DNA from: Bombardia bombarda
Lineage: Eukaryota > Ascomycota > Sordariomycetes > Sordariales > Lasiosphaeriaceae
DNA length: 64,000 nt
Direction: 5' to 3'
NCBI GenBank assembly: GCA_030512295.1
Contig: JAULSR010000002.1
Span: 7,998,001-8,062,000 of the forward strand
Within the stretch, counting starts at the first letter, position 1; every line of letters starts with the position of its first letter. The notes beneath the pieces are model-generated. The model ran no database searches. It was not told the origin of the DNA and was given only the letters and a program-made list of their open reading frames with translations. Of the stretch, positions 47,541 through 58,559 are shown one piece after another. The translations under genes were made by a program, and so were the position numbers.

Positions 47541-50500
47541 ATGGCGGCGACTGTGATTTCAGAGGCTCAAGCCGAGCTCATCAAGTGAGTAGCAGCAGCA
47601 GCAACATCAACGCCAACACCAGCAGCCTCTCCGTCTTTTGCTCCCAAAACACTCTTCTCCTATTCTATCCCATGCCCGCTTTCTTTCCGTACATTCTTGA
47701 CTAACCGCGCGTTGCAACGACTCAGATCCCTCGTCCAGGAGGACATTCCCGCCAAGCTGCGATGCGCCATCTGCAGCAAACTAGCTGTCAACGCCTTCAG
47801 ACTGCCATGCTGCGAGCAAGCTATATGCGAAGACTGCCACTCGACCTTGCCGGCCTCGTGCCCCGTCTGTGAGCACTCGCCCTTGTCGGCCGACGACTGC
47901 AAACCCCACAAGTCGCTGCGGACTACCATTCGCGTCTTCCTACGCACCGAGGAGAAGAAGCGAGAGTCGAAAGCGCCAAAAGATGAAAGTCCCGCTGCCA
48001 CGCCCGTCGAGCCCAGCCCTGCTGCTGTAACGTTCCCGACGACAGCCGTGAAAGCCGAACAGCAAGGAGAAGAGACGAGCGCTACAGAAACACAGCAGCA
48101 GGGGCAACAAATAACAGGGCCCACGGCGGCAGAAGAACTGGGCGCTGAGCAGCCCAAACAAGAAGTTGGCAAAGGCCAGGAGGGCGGAGAGCCGGCGGAC
48201 AACCAGGGCGAGGGCTCTCTGGAGAATGCTACTGGTGGACATGTAAGCCGATTTTCTCTTTTGCCATTTTTTCTTCATATTGGGCAAATTCTAACCACGA
48301 CAGGTAGGACCAGGCAGCTGAAGATGCACCAGACGACTCGGGCGAAGCCAGTGCCGTCATCGTTCTTCAAGGGGGCGATGACAAGGCTGTCGAAAAGCCC
48401 GAGGGTGCAAATGAAGAGGAAGGGACAGGCAACGAAGCCGACGACGACGAGAAGCAGCCAAGTGCAGAGGCTCGTGCTCCGGGGTTTGGTGGGTTCGACA
48501 GTATGAACGGCTCATTCCCGGGTATGGCTTTTGGCGCTAGAGGCGGCATGGACCAGATGCAGATGATGATGGCGATGCAAAATGGTATGGCACCGAACAG
48601 CTTTGGCAATTTTCCGATGATGGGTTAGTACCTACTATTTATCCTTTTTCGTTCCCGTGCATGGGCTAATATACATGATTTTGCGCTGTTCCAGGTATGC
48701 CAGGCATGAACATGGATCCGATGGCGATGCAAATGTACATGAACGGGGGGTTTCAAGGCATGGGCATGAACGGCATGAACATGAATATGGGCATGGGAGG
48801 TTACGGAGGTGAAGCCAATAATAACTGGAACGGACAGCAATCGTGGAATGTCGTCGGCCAAGATAATTTCAATCATCCAAGTGCTTCTGGCATGGGCAAC
48901 GGTGATTATGGTGGCTCGTTTAACTCTGGCTTCCAAACAGGATACAATCAAGGTAATTATGGCCACCAGAACCAATACAATGACTATCGCCGGAATCAAT
49001 ACGGCTTCCGCGGTAGAGGCAGAGGTCGTGGTGGCTACGGGTTTGGACAGCAAACCCGTGGCGGTGGCGCCTACCAGCAGCAGCATGCATACGGCGGCGG
49101 CGGCGGCGGCGGCGGCAACTACCTGGAACAGATTTACACAGCTGGAGGTCAGCAGCAGCAATACCCAGGCGGCGGCGGCAGCATGAACGGCCAAGTGCAC
49201 AGCGTCCACGGTAGTGGTAGTGTTGGCGGCTATGTCGAAAAAGAAGCAGGTGATACGAAGGCCGATGCCAATGTGGACGAGTTTGGGCGCTCATTACGAA
49301 ATGATAATGGCAAAGACGGCGCAGATGACGCTGAACAGTCAGAGACATCTCCTGACGCTGCTGCTGCTCGACGAGTGGACGGCGACGCCGCCGGTCATGG
49401 TGATGATGATGCCCATAATGCAGGTCACGAGGCCAACGCCGCTGATGCGGGTGTACCATCGTCCAATTTTGACGGCGGAGATAGCCAGGGCGGTTCTATG
49501 CCCCAACACGCAGTCGTCCCAGATGTCCCCATTAACGCCCCCAAGGGCCCCAAAGCCATGATGCGGGGTCTCCCTAACACCAGTTTTAAGCACCTCCAGG
49601 CCAGAGGCTGGGCTGACCACGGCGACAAGCCTCCAACGCCAACGACCGCCACCGGTAGCGGCGGGCTGCCCAGCCCGGCCCTCGATGCCGTGCGGTCACG
49701 CAGTAGTTCTGCTTTTGGTTCCAGAGGCAGAGACTCGGAGCAGCCTTACCGGAATAGAAGCAGAGAGCGTGAGATGATGGAGAGAGAAAGAGACCACCAC
49801 CACCACCATGCTCATGGCAGCAGGGGAGATCGGGATCAACAGCAGCAGCAGCAGCAACAGCAACAATTACAACAACGCGGGGATAGGGATAGAGGCCGCG
49901 GTGATCGCGACCACGATCGCCACGGCCGCTCCCAGTCGCCGCCGTCCAACGAAAGCCAGAGCTATGACCGTAAGGACTCTCACCGTCGTAACACAAGGAG
50001 ACAGCGTTCCCCGCTATCCGCAACAGAAGAAGAAGCAGAAGGCGAACATCGCCATCGCAGACACCGCAGCAGCAGGAAAGAATCGGGCCCCACTAACACC
50101 ACCGCCGCCGTTGTCGTAAACGACAGGGATAACACAAAGTCTCGTGCTAGCCGAGGAGACGACCAGCAGCAAGCACCGTCCGCGCACGAGGAGCGCTCAC
50201 GGTCTGCATCCCCTGATCATCACTCGCGCCGCTCGAGCGACCATAGGAGTAGCCGCAAGGACCGCGGCGACCTCAGCGCCAACGGGGATAAACGCCGCGG
50301 CAGCGAGAGGGAAAAGGACAGGGGGACAGTAGCGGCAGATGGCGATCACGAGCATCGACACAAGTCCAGTCATCGCTCACATCGCGAGCGGGACTATGAG
50401 CGGTCGGAGAGGGACCGCGATAGGGATAGGGGCGATAGAGATAGGGAAAGGGAACGAGACAAAGACCGCAAGGACCGCGGGGGTGGCCGCGATCGGGACC

Positions 50501-51123
50501 GCGATCGGGAGAGGGAGCGCGATCGTGACAGAGATCGGGATCGGGATCGGGATCGGGATAGAGCCGGTGGTCGTGATCGCGATCGCGACCGTGACCGTGA
50601 CCGGGATCGGGATCGGGAACGCGACAAGGACAGAGACAGGGAACACCGCCATCGCAGCAGCAGAAAGTCGGCAAACGACGGTACTACCGCAGACGGGATA
50701 ACAACCGCAGGTGCCAAGATGGGCTCCGGTGGTGCTGGCCTAGAGATCAGAGGCGTCGGGTCGAAACCTTCAGACATGGCACATCGGCGATCGTCCCAGG
50801 CGTCGTCGTCAGCGGCGGCTGCAGCAGCTGCAGCGGCTGCTGCTGCTGCTGCTGCTGCTGCTGACCCGCACGCAGCCGAGCGCGCTGCTCGTGATAGAGA
50901 GCGGCTGCTCAAGGAGACGAGGCGCATGGCTAGTCTGGCGGGCAGCATGGTGGGGACGAAGCGCAGCCGGGCTGTGGTGGGTGATGGCGGTGGCGCTGGA
51001 GATGATGCGGCCAAGCGCAGCAGTCGGCGCAAGGGGCGCCGAGGTGAGGCGGTCAGTATCGAGGGCGACGAGGAGCGCATGAGGAGGTTGGAGGCGGAGA
51101 GGGAGCAGTCGAGGTATGACTAG
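47541..51123 (+). CDS. RING-finger protein with Met/Gly, RGG and long RD/RE-rich C-terminal tail (Mpe1/RBBP6-like RING)
   Basis: Exons: 47541-47584, 47726-48242, 48308-48623, 48695-51123, giving 1101 residues. Introns are 141, 65 and 71 nt; the acceptor at 48307 was chosen because an earlier AG leaves a stop in frame. The RING at residues 28-63 reads CAIC...LPCCEQAICEDC...CPVC and resembles the RING of RBBP6/Mpe1, the 3'-end processing ubiquitin ligase, but the DWNN ubiquitin-like domain and the zinc knuckle of Mpe1 are not seen. Next come an acidic Glu/Gln-rich linker, a Met/Gly segment (MDQMQMMMAMQNGM, GMNMNMGMGGYGG), an RGG block (RGRGRGGYGFG, about residue 400), a Gln run (about 674), an Arg/Asp/Glu alternating tract (about 860-943) and a 17-residue Ala run (about 1000). 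Such tails suit RNA-processing or nuclear-condensate proteins. A nuclear E3 role is inferred. Confidence 0.85.
50395..50645 (+). repeat. Coding repeat, alternating Arg-Asp/Glu codons
   Basis: Degenerate 6-bp units (CGNGAY, GATCGG, CGGGAC) encode RDRDRERD-type sequence in the RING protein tail; 50529-50561 is nearly perfect CGGGAT/CGTGAC. The pattern also leaves the opposite strand open. Confidence 0.85.
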
Positions 51124-52371
51124 AGGTTTAAGGCTGCGGTTGAGGATGGGGGAGGGGATAGGGGAGGATAAGCTTGGTACACAAGTTGCCGAAGCCAACG
51201 CCGGTGGCAGAAGAGGCTGCGGAAAGGGTAGGCAGGCAGGCTTTTTTTGGGTTTGGTGTTCGTACACGTAACTTGTGAATGCGGATACCCCCGAGTGGGT
51301 TTCTTGTTGCTGCTTGGTTCTGCCTTCTGCCTTGTGTTTATCTTCAAGGTTTTGAAGGTGGAGGGTTGGTGGCGGGCGGCTTTGGTTAGGGACATACCTT
51401 ACCTACTTACGTACCTCAGTGACCGAGGTGCTTACCTTGCTTCTACTCCTCTTACCCTTTCCCCGTTTCTTTCTCTCTCTATGCGTAACAAGGGGGGTGC
51501 AAGTCAGAGGATGGGACGTGCACGAAAGTTTGTTTTGGGACATACATAAAATAAATGGGAAATAGGGGTTACGGGGAATATTAAATATCATCACTACCTA
51601 TTATTACCATCATTCGACGACCTTGTCTATTCCTCCTTCCGGACTCGCTGTGAGTGAAGTGAATGACTGAATGAATAGGCGAGGAAGACGACTGTCTGCC
51701 GTCAAGTGGGTACTATCATAAGATATCTTGCATCTGTATCCCCTTAGGTAATGTAGGTTTATTCGTTCCATGGTTGGGTTTCGGTTCCGGGAATCCGGCC
51801 AGCTGTCGGGGGGAGTTCAAGTCACGAAAGCCCTTCAAGCCTTATTTCGGCATCTGATATTGAATATCAATCGAGGTACCTAGGTAATTTCAAGTTTCTG
51901 GATTGTTGCTGGTGATAACAGCGGGCAGCAGCATATATTGCGTTGCGCTTGGTTATGTCAAGTATGTAATATCTCCATGCTCAGCCATACAGTTTCAGAC
52001 TTCATACTTGCGGTTTTCTTGCCACCGCTGCATCAAAGCTCATTGGCACCGTTCCTGACCAAAGATGTAATATTATAGGTAAAGCGGTCGACTTATTATC
52101 AGATAACTACGACATCCTAGAGAGTCCTCCTTCTTTACTCACTGCCTCTGTGTACCCATACATGCATGCTAGATGAAAAAAGACGTAAATTGGAAAATTG
52201 ACACGTCGTATATCGCCTACTAATATCCGCGTTAGCAGCCACAGAAAGACAAGAGCGTGCATTTTAAACACACATCATTTTGTAGGAAGCCTCCGAGCAA
52301 TTACTTACTTGTGTAACATGGCAACCTGCAACTACCCAGTATCAATAAGTTCTTCTGCATCTTCATCCTCT
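51124..52371. other. Intergenic between convergent RING and HET-domain genes
   Basis: AT-rich from about 51540 onward, with no supported gene. Confidence 0.5.
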
Positions 52372-54676
52372 CTAAACAAGAGTAATCACAGTCTCCGACA
52401 TCTTGTTCAGTTCATCCATGAATTGCCGCGGAATAAAATGTTCTTCCGCCTCATATATTAGTCCTACTCGCTTGTATTTATTTGCGTCCATATCCACACG
52501 CTCAAGCAGCAGAAAAGACAGTTGATAATGTCCATATCGATGTTTCGTGGTGCCGAGGAGGATACACGGAGAGACTAGATCGAGGTTTTGCTCGAACTTG
52601 TTGACGAGATCTTGTGTGTCCAGACTCAGGCGATAGAAGTCAGGGGTGATCATCTTCTCTTGTGCTCTCCACGATATTGGTGTTGGTGATGATATAGCTG
52701 CTTCGCTGTACAAATCCCAGAAACCTCGGGAAGTGGATTCGAATTCCATATAATAACTTCGGTACCGCCGATGGTAAACCATCTTGCAACTGATATCCAG
52801 CTCTGCGGAACGGAGCATACCGAACACATTCCCACCGCTTGGTTGAGTCACGATCCGACTGTCGATGAGCCGTATTGAGGGAGGGGCAACCTCATCATAG
52901 GGATCTTGGTAACATACTCTCCCGCCGCAGACGGATGCCCAGCTCCACGAAATTACATTGATGCCGTCGCCGTCCGGACGACGCATCAGTCTGTGGTTGT
53001 GAGGGTACCAGGCCAGGTCACCGGCGAGCTCGCGCTGCCATAGACCTGCCAGGTACTTGTCCTTGAGTATGTTCTGAAATAGTTTGGCAAGTCCCGAGAT
53101 GGCAACGAGTCTGTCAGATTCTTTCGTGAGATGTAACTTCGAATATTTTTCAACGACCACTCTCCAAGAAGAACTGTCGAATTTCGTTCGGCGCTCTGAA
53201 AACCCGATTTTAGCTTCATCGGAGACATGTAGTTCCTTTATTAAGGACTGTTTTGCTTCCATGTACTGTTTTTCTCTTCTGAGGTAGCTGTCGAGGAACG
53301 AGAAGCGATTGCCTGGATCCGCCTCGCATTCGACACCTCCGAGGCATTCCCAGTATATCTGGTTATGGCCAAAGTACAGTATCTTGGTCGAGAGGAATCG
53401 CTCTTGCATGACCCAGCCCCTAGTGTTCAAAGGACAGGAGACAAGGTCGTCATGCGGTATCGAGTCGTTCAAGACAATCCATTTCCCTCGTCCAATCCAT
53501 CTCCTATTTGCAAAACCGTATTGCCGGAATTCTATATCCAGCTCGATCAAATACGGGTAATGCATACGGGACTGTGAAAGGGCTCTGTCACTGAACAAGC
53601 CCGGGGAGGTGTTGTCGGCGGTATCATGGCGAGATGCTGCCATTGCCATGATGTTGCATCGAGACCACTGGTAGACATCACACATGGTGTGCGCCTCGGC
53701 CGCCCAGTCCTCGGATGAATCCTGGAAAATGCAGAGCGAGTCGATCCAGATAACCGAGGCGGTAGACAAGGAGCATGGCGTCCCGGAAGGTTGGTGATAG
53801 CTCACTGGCCTGGATGCCTTCGGTCGTGAACCGGTGCTCGTTGCTCCGAAGGAGCTGTAAAATCCTAGCGGGATCACCCCATCTATGAGACAGTGTCCAG
53901 TATGCCGGTGATGTTGCCTCGGACCCCTTTCTCTTCTTGACGTTTGCCACAACATCATCCTTGTTGCGCAGATATGCAGTACCCTTCTCAATGCTGCTGA
54001 CGTCGATAATGCGTGTTGGAAAGAATCCCGACGAGTGAACCTGGCTGCACAAGCTGTGGTTCTCGGTGCAGTTGCGTATCCACTCACGGACAGTCGACAG
54101 AGGCTGTTGACCTCCCATGTTGTGTTCCAACGAGAACCACTCGGGGGAATGGACATCCTTTGGTAGTTTATGAAAGTAGTCAAAGGAATAATCATAAAAC
54201 GTAGGAAGCCCACGTACATCATATACTTGAACTAGATACGTTAACATATGTCAGCTCGTAGCGGGCTAGGCGAAGGAGAAAACAGAATAAAAAGTAGATA
54301 TCGTAAACAAACCCTCATAGACAAAGTTAGTGGCCCATGGGCATACAACAAGGAATAGGAACTCTCCTGGCAACGTTACAATTGCTGTTCTTCGAAGAGG
54401 TTGGCGTCCGGTAACGTATGCGTAAATACAGAAGCCATGGGTTGCCGGGTCATCCGGTGAAGCCTTGGGAGGATGCGGGTGCTTCGCCCATAACCAGTTA
54501 CAGATGAAACATCCAGTCTCCTTGCTCGCAACGAAACTTGAGTATTTCTGATGATGCATCTTGAGCACCTCGTTCTTGAACCCCGAGCCCTCAGGCGGCA
54601 ACTTGCTGTTGTCGGCATTGCCGGCCTTGCCGGTGAAAGCGTCTCGGCAGGTGTTGCAGAGATGTCCGTCTGCCAT
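52372..54676 (-). CDS. HET-domain (heterokaryon incompatibility) protein, reading frame shifted
   Basis: Exons on the minus strand: 54676-54313 and 54231-52372. The ATG at 54676 gives MADGHLCNTCRDAF; an 81-nt intron joins FVYE to VQVYDVRGLPTFYDY in frame. HET-domain proteins mediate cell death on contact with incompatible partners; many carry this N-terminal Cys pair (CNTC, then CFICNW). The HET block is complete except at one point: YWTLSHRWGDP and FRDAMLLVYRLGY are in one frame, while IWIDSLCIFQDSSEDW and all that follows (NTRGWVMQERFLS, LVAISGLA, ISWSWASV) are in another. The break lies near 53750-53760. The loss fits removal of one 7-bp unit if a CGGTTAT repeat once stood there, but that is inference. 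No NACHT or ankyrin repeats follow. It is either a natural null allele or a sequence error. Confidence 0.85.
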
Positions 54677-55687
54677 GTTAGGTCTAATAGCCACGAGGAA
54701 AGCAAAGATTATACCAGTATGGAGTCGCGTATTCGGGTTCAATGAGTGAGGTTATCGTGGATCGTGGAGATACGTAAAATGCTGTGCTTATTACCAAGCA
54801 GCCCCCCCCTCCTTAGGCCTTGGGCGCCTACCTATTCTGGGCACCCGTATGATATGTACGGATGCCCAAGGCCGCCGACTCTCGCCAACATGTATATGAC
54901 CAGATTCTGGGCAGCACGCATCTCACAGATTAGGGTGGTAAGATTAGATACCGGAGCTTCCCAATATGAGTGTGGCTCGTAAACTCTAGAACATAGACAA
55001 GATGAACAGACAATCAATCATATTGCCTGGATTTTGGGAGTTTTCTGGGATATCGACTAAAGACCTAGCATTGTAGGAAATTGTTTTGTCTTAATACTTG
55101 AGCTGAAGAAAGGAAATGTGAAGTATCGCTGTCTGCCTTGTTCGCGGCACTTTAAAAGATATATCCGTAAGATAAGGTAGTATGAAATCAGCGATAGGGT
55201 CTTATTCATACCCCATTGGGCTAGTCTACTTAATCAGTACAGTACCGGGTCCCATTCAGTCCCCCACACCCAACCATGGACTGTTGTTCAACCTTTGAGT
55301 CTAGCGCGCACTAGACTCCCGTCTAGGAGTGGCAGGTGCCCCGGGGTACTAAAGCTAGCTGGCATGGCTCGAGGTGCTCTGTTATCCAAAGGCGGGGGCC
55401 TTTTTGTCGCCGACATGTCATCAACTGCACGCATCTGCAGCGCATTGTACCCCTCCCCTCCTTCACCCCTCACCCCTCCCTCGCCTCGTTGGCTTGAAGA
55501 CTGAACTTAATCACCGAAGCCCAACAACCAAGACCACCTCTTCCCTTGTGATGTCCAGATGAATGCTTTGTCGTCACTTTTCCCTGCAAACCGAGATAGT
55601 TGATAATCAAGACATATTCTACCCAACACTCCCTCCCCCCGAATCAGCAAAGTCCAGTACATGTAGCGTGTCGTCGAGCGCGACAAG
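54677..55687. other. Divergent promoter region (HET-domain and septin-like genes)
   Basis: No supported gene. Contains two near-copies of GGGCGCCTACC/GGGCACCCGTA-type words around 54825-54850 and a CT-rich leader before 55688. Confidence 0.4.
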
Positions 55688-58105
55688 ATGCGGCCGATAC
55701 CCGGTGATGACGCCTTTGGGCGTTCCCGCGCCTCTGATAGCGACCCCCCCTCTGCCTTCAACCTGCCCACCGGCCCGCAAATGACATACTTCCTCGCCGA
55801 CGAGTCCACCATCGGCTCTGCACCGCAGCAGCCACCCGCGGCTATCCATCGTTCCAAAGATAACAACCTAAACAATACAAGAAAGACTTCGGCCGCTGCC
55901 GATAGCACCGAGTCGTCCAGGCCTCGCCGCTTATCTCACCACAATCTTGATAAGGAAGGGAGCAGCAGCAGGGGCGGCAGTAACAAACCTCCTCCTGTCC
56001 AGGTCGAGCCCGTTGTGAAGCAAGACGACGAGACAATATTGAGACCCGTGACACCGCCGCCTTTTAGATCATCAGCCCCCTCCAACTTCTCCATGCCCGT
56101 CACCCCGAGCCTGATGGGCGTTTCGGGCCCCGCCTCGGCCATGAGCAGTGTCTCTTCGCGGAGGAACTCGTTCAGCGGCTCGCTGTTTGATGACTCGAGC
56201 AACCATGCTCCGAGTCTGGATGGCGAGGCCTATAGAGAGCTCCCCGCGAGCATGATGGACAGCGGCAGTGCCCCTCAGCTTGTCATGCCGAGCATCAAGA
56301 TGCCCAGCCGCCGCCCCTTCACCGACGAGGGCAAGAGCATGGGCCGCCTGAAGGTGCTGATCGCCGGCGACAGCGGCCTGGGCAAGACGTCCCTGATCAA
56401 GGCCATCGTGCAATCGTGCGAGCACATCGTCCACGTCGATCCCATCACACCGTCCATGGCCTCGTCCATGACAAGGTCTGTCACGAGACAAAGAGGCAGC
56501 AACGGCAACAGCCGGCGGCAATCCTCCAGGGGCGGGGAGACGGGCACGAGCCAGATCACGGAGATATATGCGAGCACGAAACCGTACCCCGAGTGGTGGT
56601 CCGAGATAGACGACTTCAGCGTGCTGAAGCGGAGGAAGAGCCTGGGTGATGCAGTGCTGGACCGCAATATCTGCTTCGTCGATACCCCGGGATATGGCAG
56701 TGGCTCATCCGTATGTCTCTGACCGTCAGCCTACATTAGTTGGACTGATGAATGATACAGAACTTGCTAACCGTAGTCTACAGTCCTTGGACACGATAAC
56801 ACCTGTGTCACAATACATAGAAAGCCACCTGCAGCGGATGAGCTCCAACGATCTTGCTGACGGCGACATTCTGAATCTTTTGGGCGGAGAGGGCGGTGTC
56901 CAGATCGATGTGGTATTTTACATGATTTCCAACAGTATGGACAAGCCCACCCCTCTCTCCCTCCCTCCGCCTAGAAATATATTCTGTATACTGATCCGTG
57001 TGAACAACCAGGACTCCGACCCGTTGACACCATGTACCTGCGACAGCTCGTCCCCCTGACCAACATCATTTTCCTCGTGGCCCAATCGGATCTAATGTCC
57101 GCGGACCAAGTGGCCGCCAGCAAGGACCAGATACTCAGTCAATTAAATGAGGCAAATATTCGACCATTCTCCTTCGCCATGCCCGGCTCCGCCTTCTCGG
57201 CTTCATCTGACCCCTCCAGACGAGGTCTCTACGCAATATCCAGCGCAATAGGCTCTGATCACGATAACATGGATGCCAGTCTCCTGATGAGCCCCGACTA
57301 CGTCCAGCCCCTCATCTGCACCGAACTCGCAACGCTGGTCGACCAAGTCTTCAGCCAAAACGGCGCCGCCTGGCTCCGGCACTCGGCAGCGCGGAAATAC
57401 GTGCAGTGGCGCAAGTCAAAAAACAACAATAGCGAAGTCTCAAGGCTGAAGCAAGAAGTTTCTCTGGGCAGGAACAGCAGCAGCAGCAATAATACCTTCA
57501 ACTCCAACAACAACAACAACAACAACAACAGCCAGGTCCTCACCCCGCCCATGGGCCCGCCCTCGTCATACGCCCTCGCCCGCATCACAGACTACACGCA
57601 GCGAGAAGAGCGCCTCGCGCAGGTGCGTTTCACCAACTGGGCCGCTGACCTGCAGCGCAGCATCGCTAGGGAGCGCGCCCAGTTCGAGGCGCTGGCCCGC
57701 AGCGAGCGCGCCATCTGGCTGACGGAGAAGCTCAGCGACTGCGTGCAGGACGGCACGCTGGTCGCTGTTTCTGGCGGCGGTGGTGGCGGTGGTGGTGATT
57801 CTTCCAGGCAGCAGGAGAGGATGCGTGATAAGATTCTGCAGAAGCTCATGGGTGAGCGGAATCGCAGCCGATCGTCGTCGTCGTCGGGACAGTCGTCGAC
57901 GGGCCAGACTCAAGTCCATCAGGATCCCTTGGGCTTGCTGCAGGTGGCTGCTAATATGCGGTATAGGAGTCTGGTGGCGCTGGAGGTGTTGGGGGGTCTG
58001 GGGGTGCTGAGTGGGTTGGCGCTGTGGGCGTCGAATCAGTTCTGGCATGTGGGGGTGTGTGATTGGTTGGTTGGGGAGTGGGATCGGTTTTGGGGGGGAC
58101 GGTGA
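55688..58105 (+). CDS. Septin-like GTPase with C-terminal transmembrane segment
   Basis: Exons: 55688-56710, 56784-56934, 57012-58105, giving 755 residues; joins GSGSS|SLDTITPVSQYIE and FYMISN|RLRPVDTMYL are in frame. An N-terminal 215-residue disordered region precedes a septin-type G domain: P-loop GDSGLGKTS at 227-235, G3 DTPG at 332-335, the septin-like FYMISNRLRPVDTMYLRQL, and AQSD at the place of the septin G4 AKAD. The stretch between P-loop and G3 carries a Ser/Arg/Gly insertion. After the G domain come Asn- and Gly-rich low-complexity runs (CAA repeat at 57500-57529), a helical region rich in Arg/Gln/Ala/Glu, and one hydrophobic segment near the C terminus (VALEVLGGLGVLSGLALWA). Septins are cytoskeletal GTPases at membranes and septa; a built-in membrane segment is uncommon. 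Not one of the four core septins in my judgement; the disordered ends make orthology uncertain. Confidence 0.85.
57500..57529 (+). repeat. (CAA/AAC)n repeat encoding poly-Asn
   Basis: About nine AAC codons in the septin-like gene, between the G domain and the helical region. Confidence 0.9.
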
Positions 58106-58559
58106 GATGTGATTTGGGGTGTTGGTTTTTGGCAAGTGCCTAGGGGGTGGGGGAATTTGTTTTGACTTGCATTGCTTTTGGGGTTTATCGGAGGGGATTT
58201 ATTTTGGTGCTGGATGTTGTGTTGGTAATTCTTTTATATCATATATCTGCAGTGCTTTTTTCAAGTACACGTCACATTCACCAAGATGGGGATGGGTTGG
58301 ACTGGGTTGAGGTGTGTTTGATTTCTCCCCTCTGTTATTCTTGTCCGCAAAGAAAGTCTGTCTGTTGATACCATGTATGGGAGGGATGGAGCTGGGGATA
58401 TATAAGGACGATAATAGGCAGGGCAAGGGGGAGAGGGAGATACCAAGGGCGAGGGAATAAGGGGTTGGGTATTTTGGAGGACGTAAACAGCACACAACAC
58501 ACATACACACTCCCGTTAATAAACGTGGAGAGGAGAGACAAGTATATACACGAGACATA
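58106..58559. other. Intergenic between convergent septin-like and Hsp70-like genes
   Basis: 3' flanks only; no gene seen. Confidence 0.5.

Noticed and set aside
50394..51080. Arg/Ser-rich minus-strand ORF in the RING gene tail
   Set aside because: Antisense of the Arg-Asp repeat and Ala tract; looks like an SR protein only by composition.
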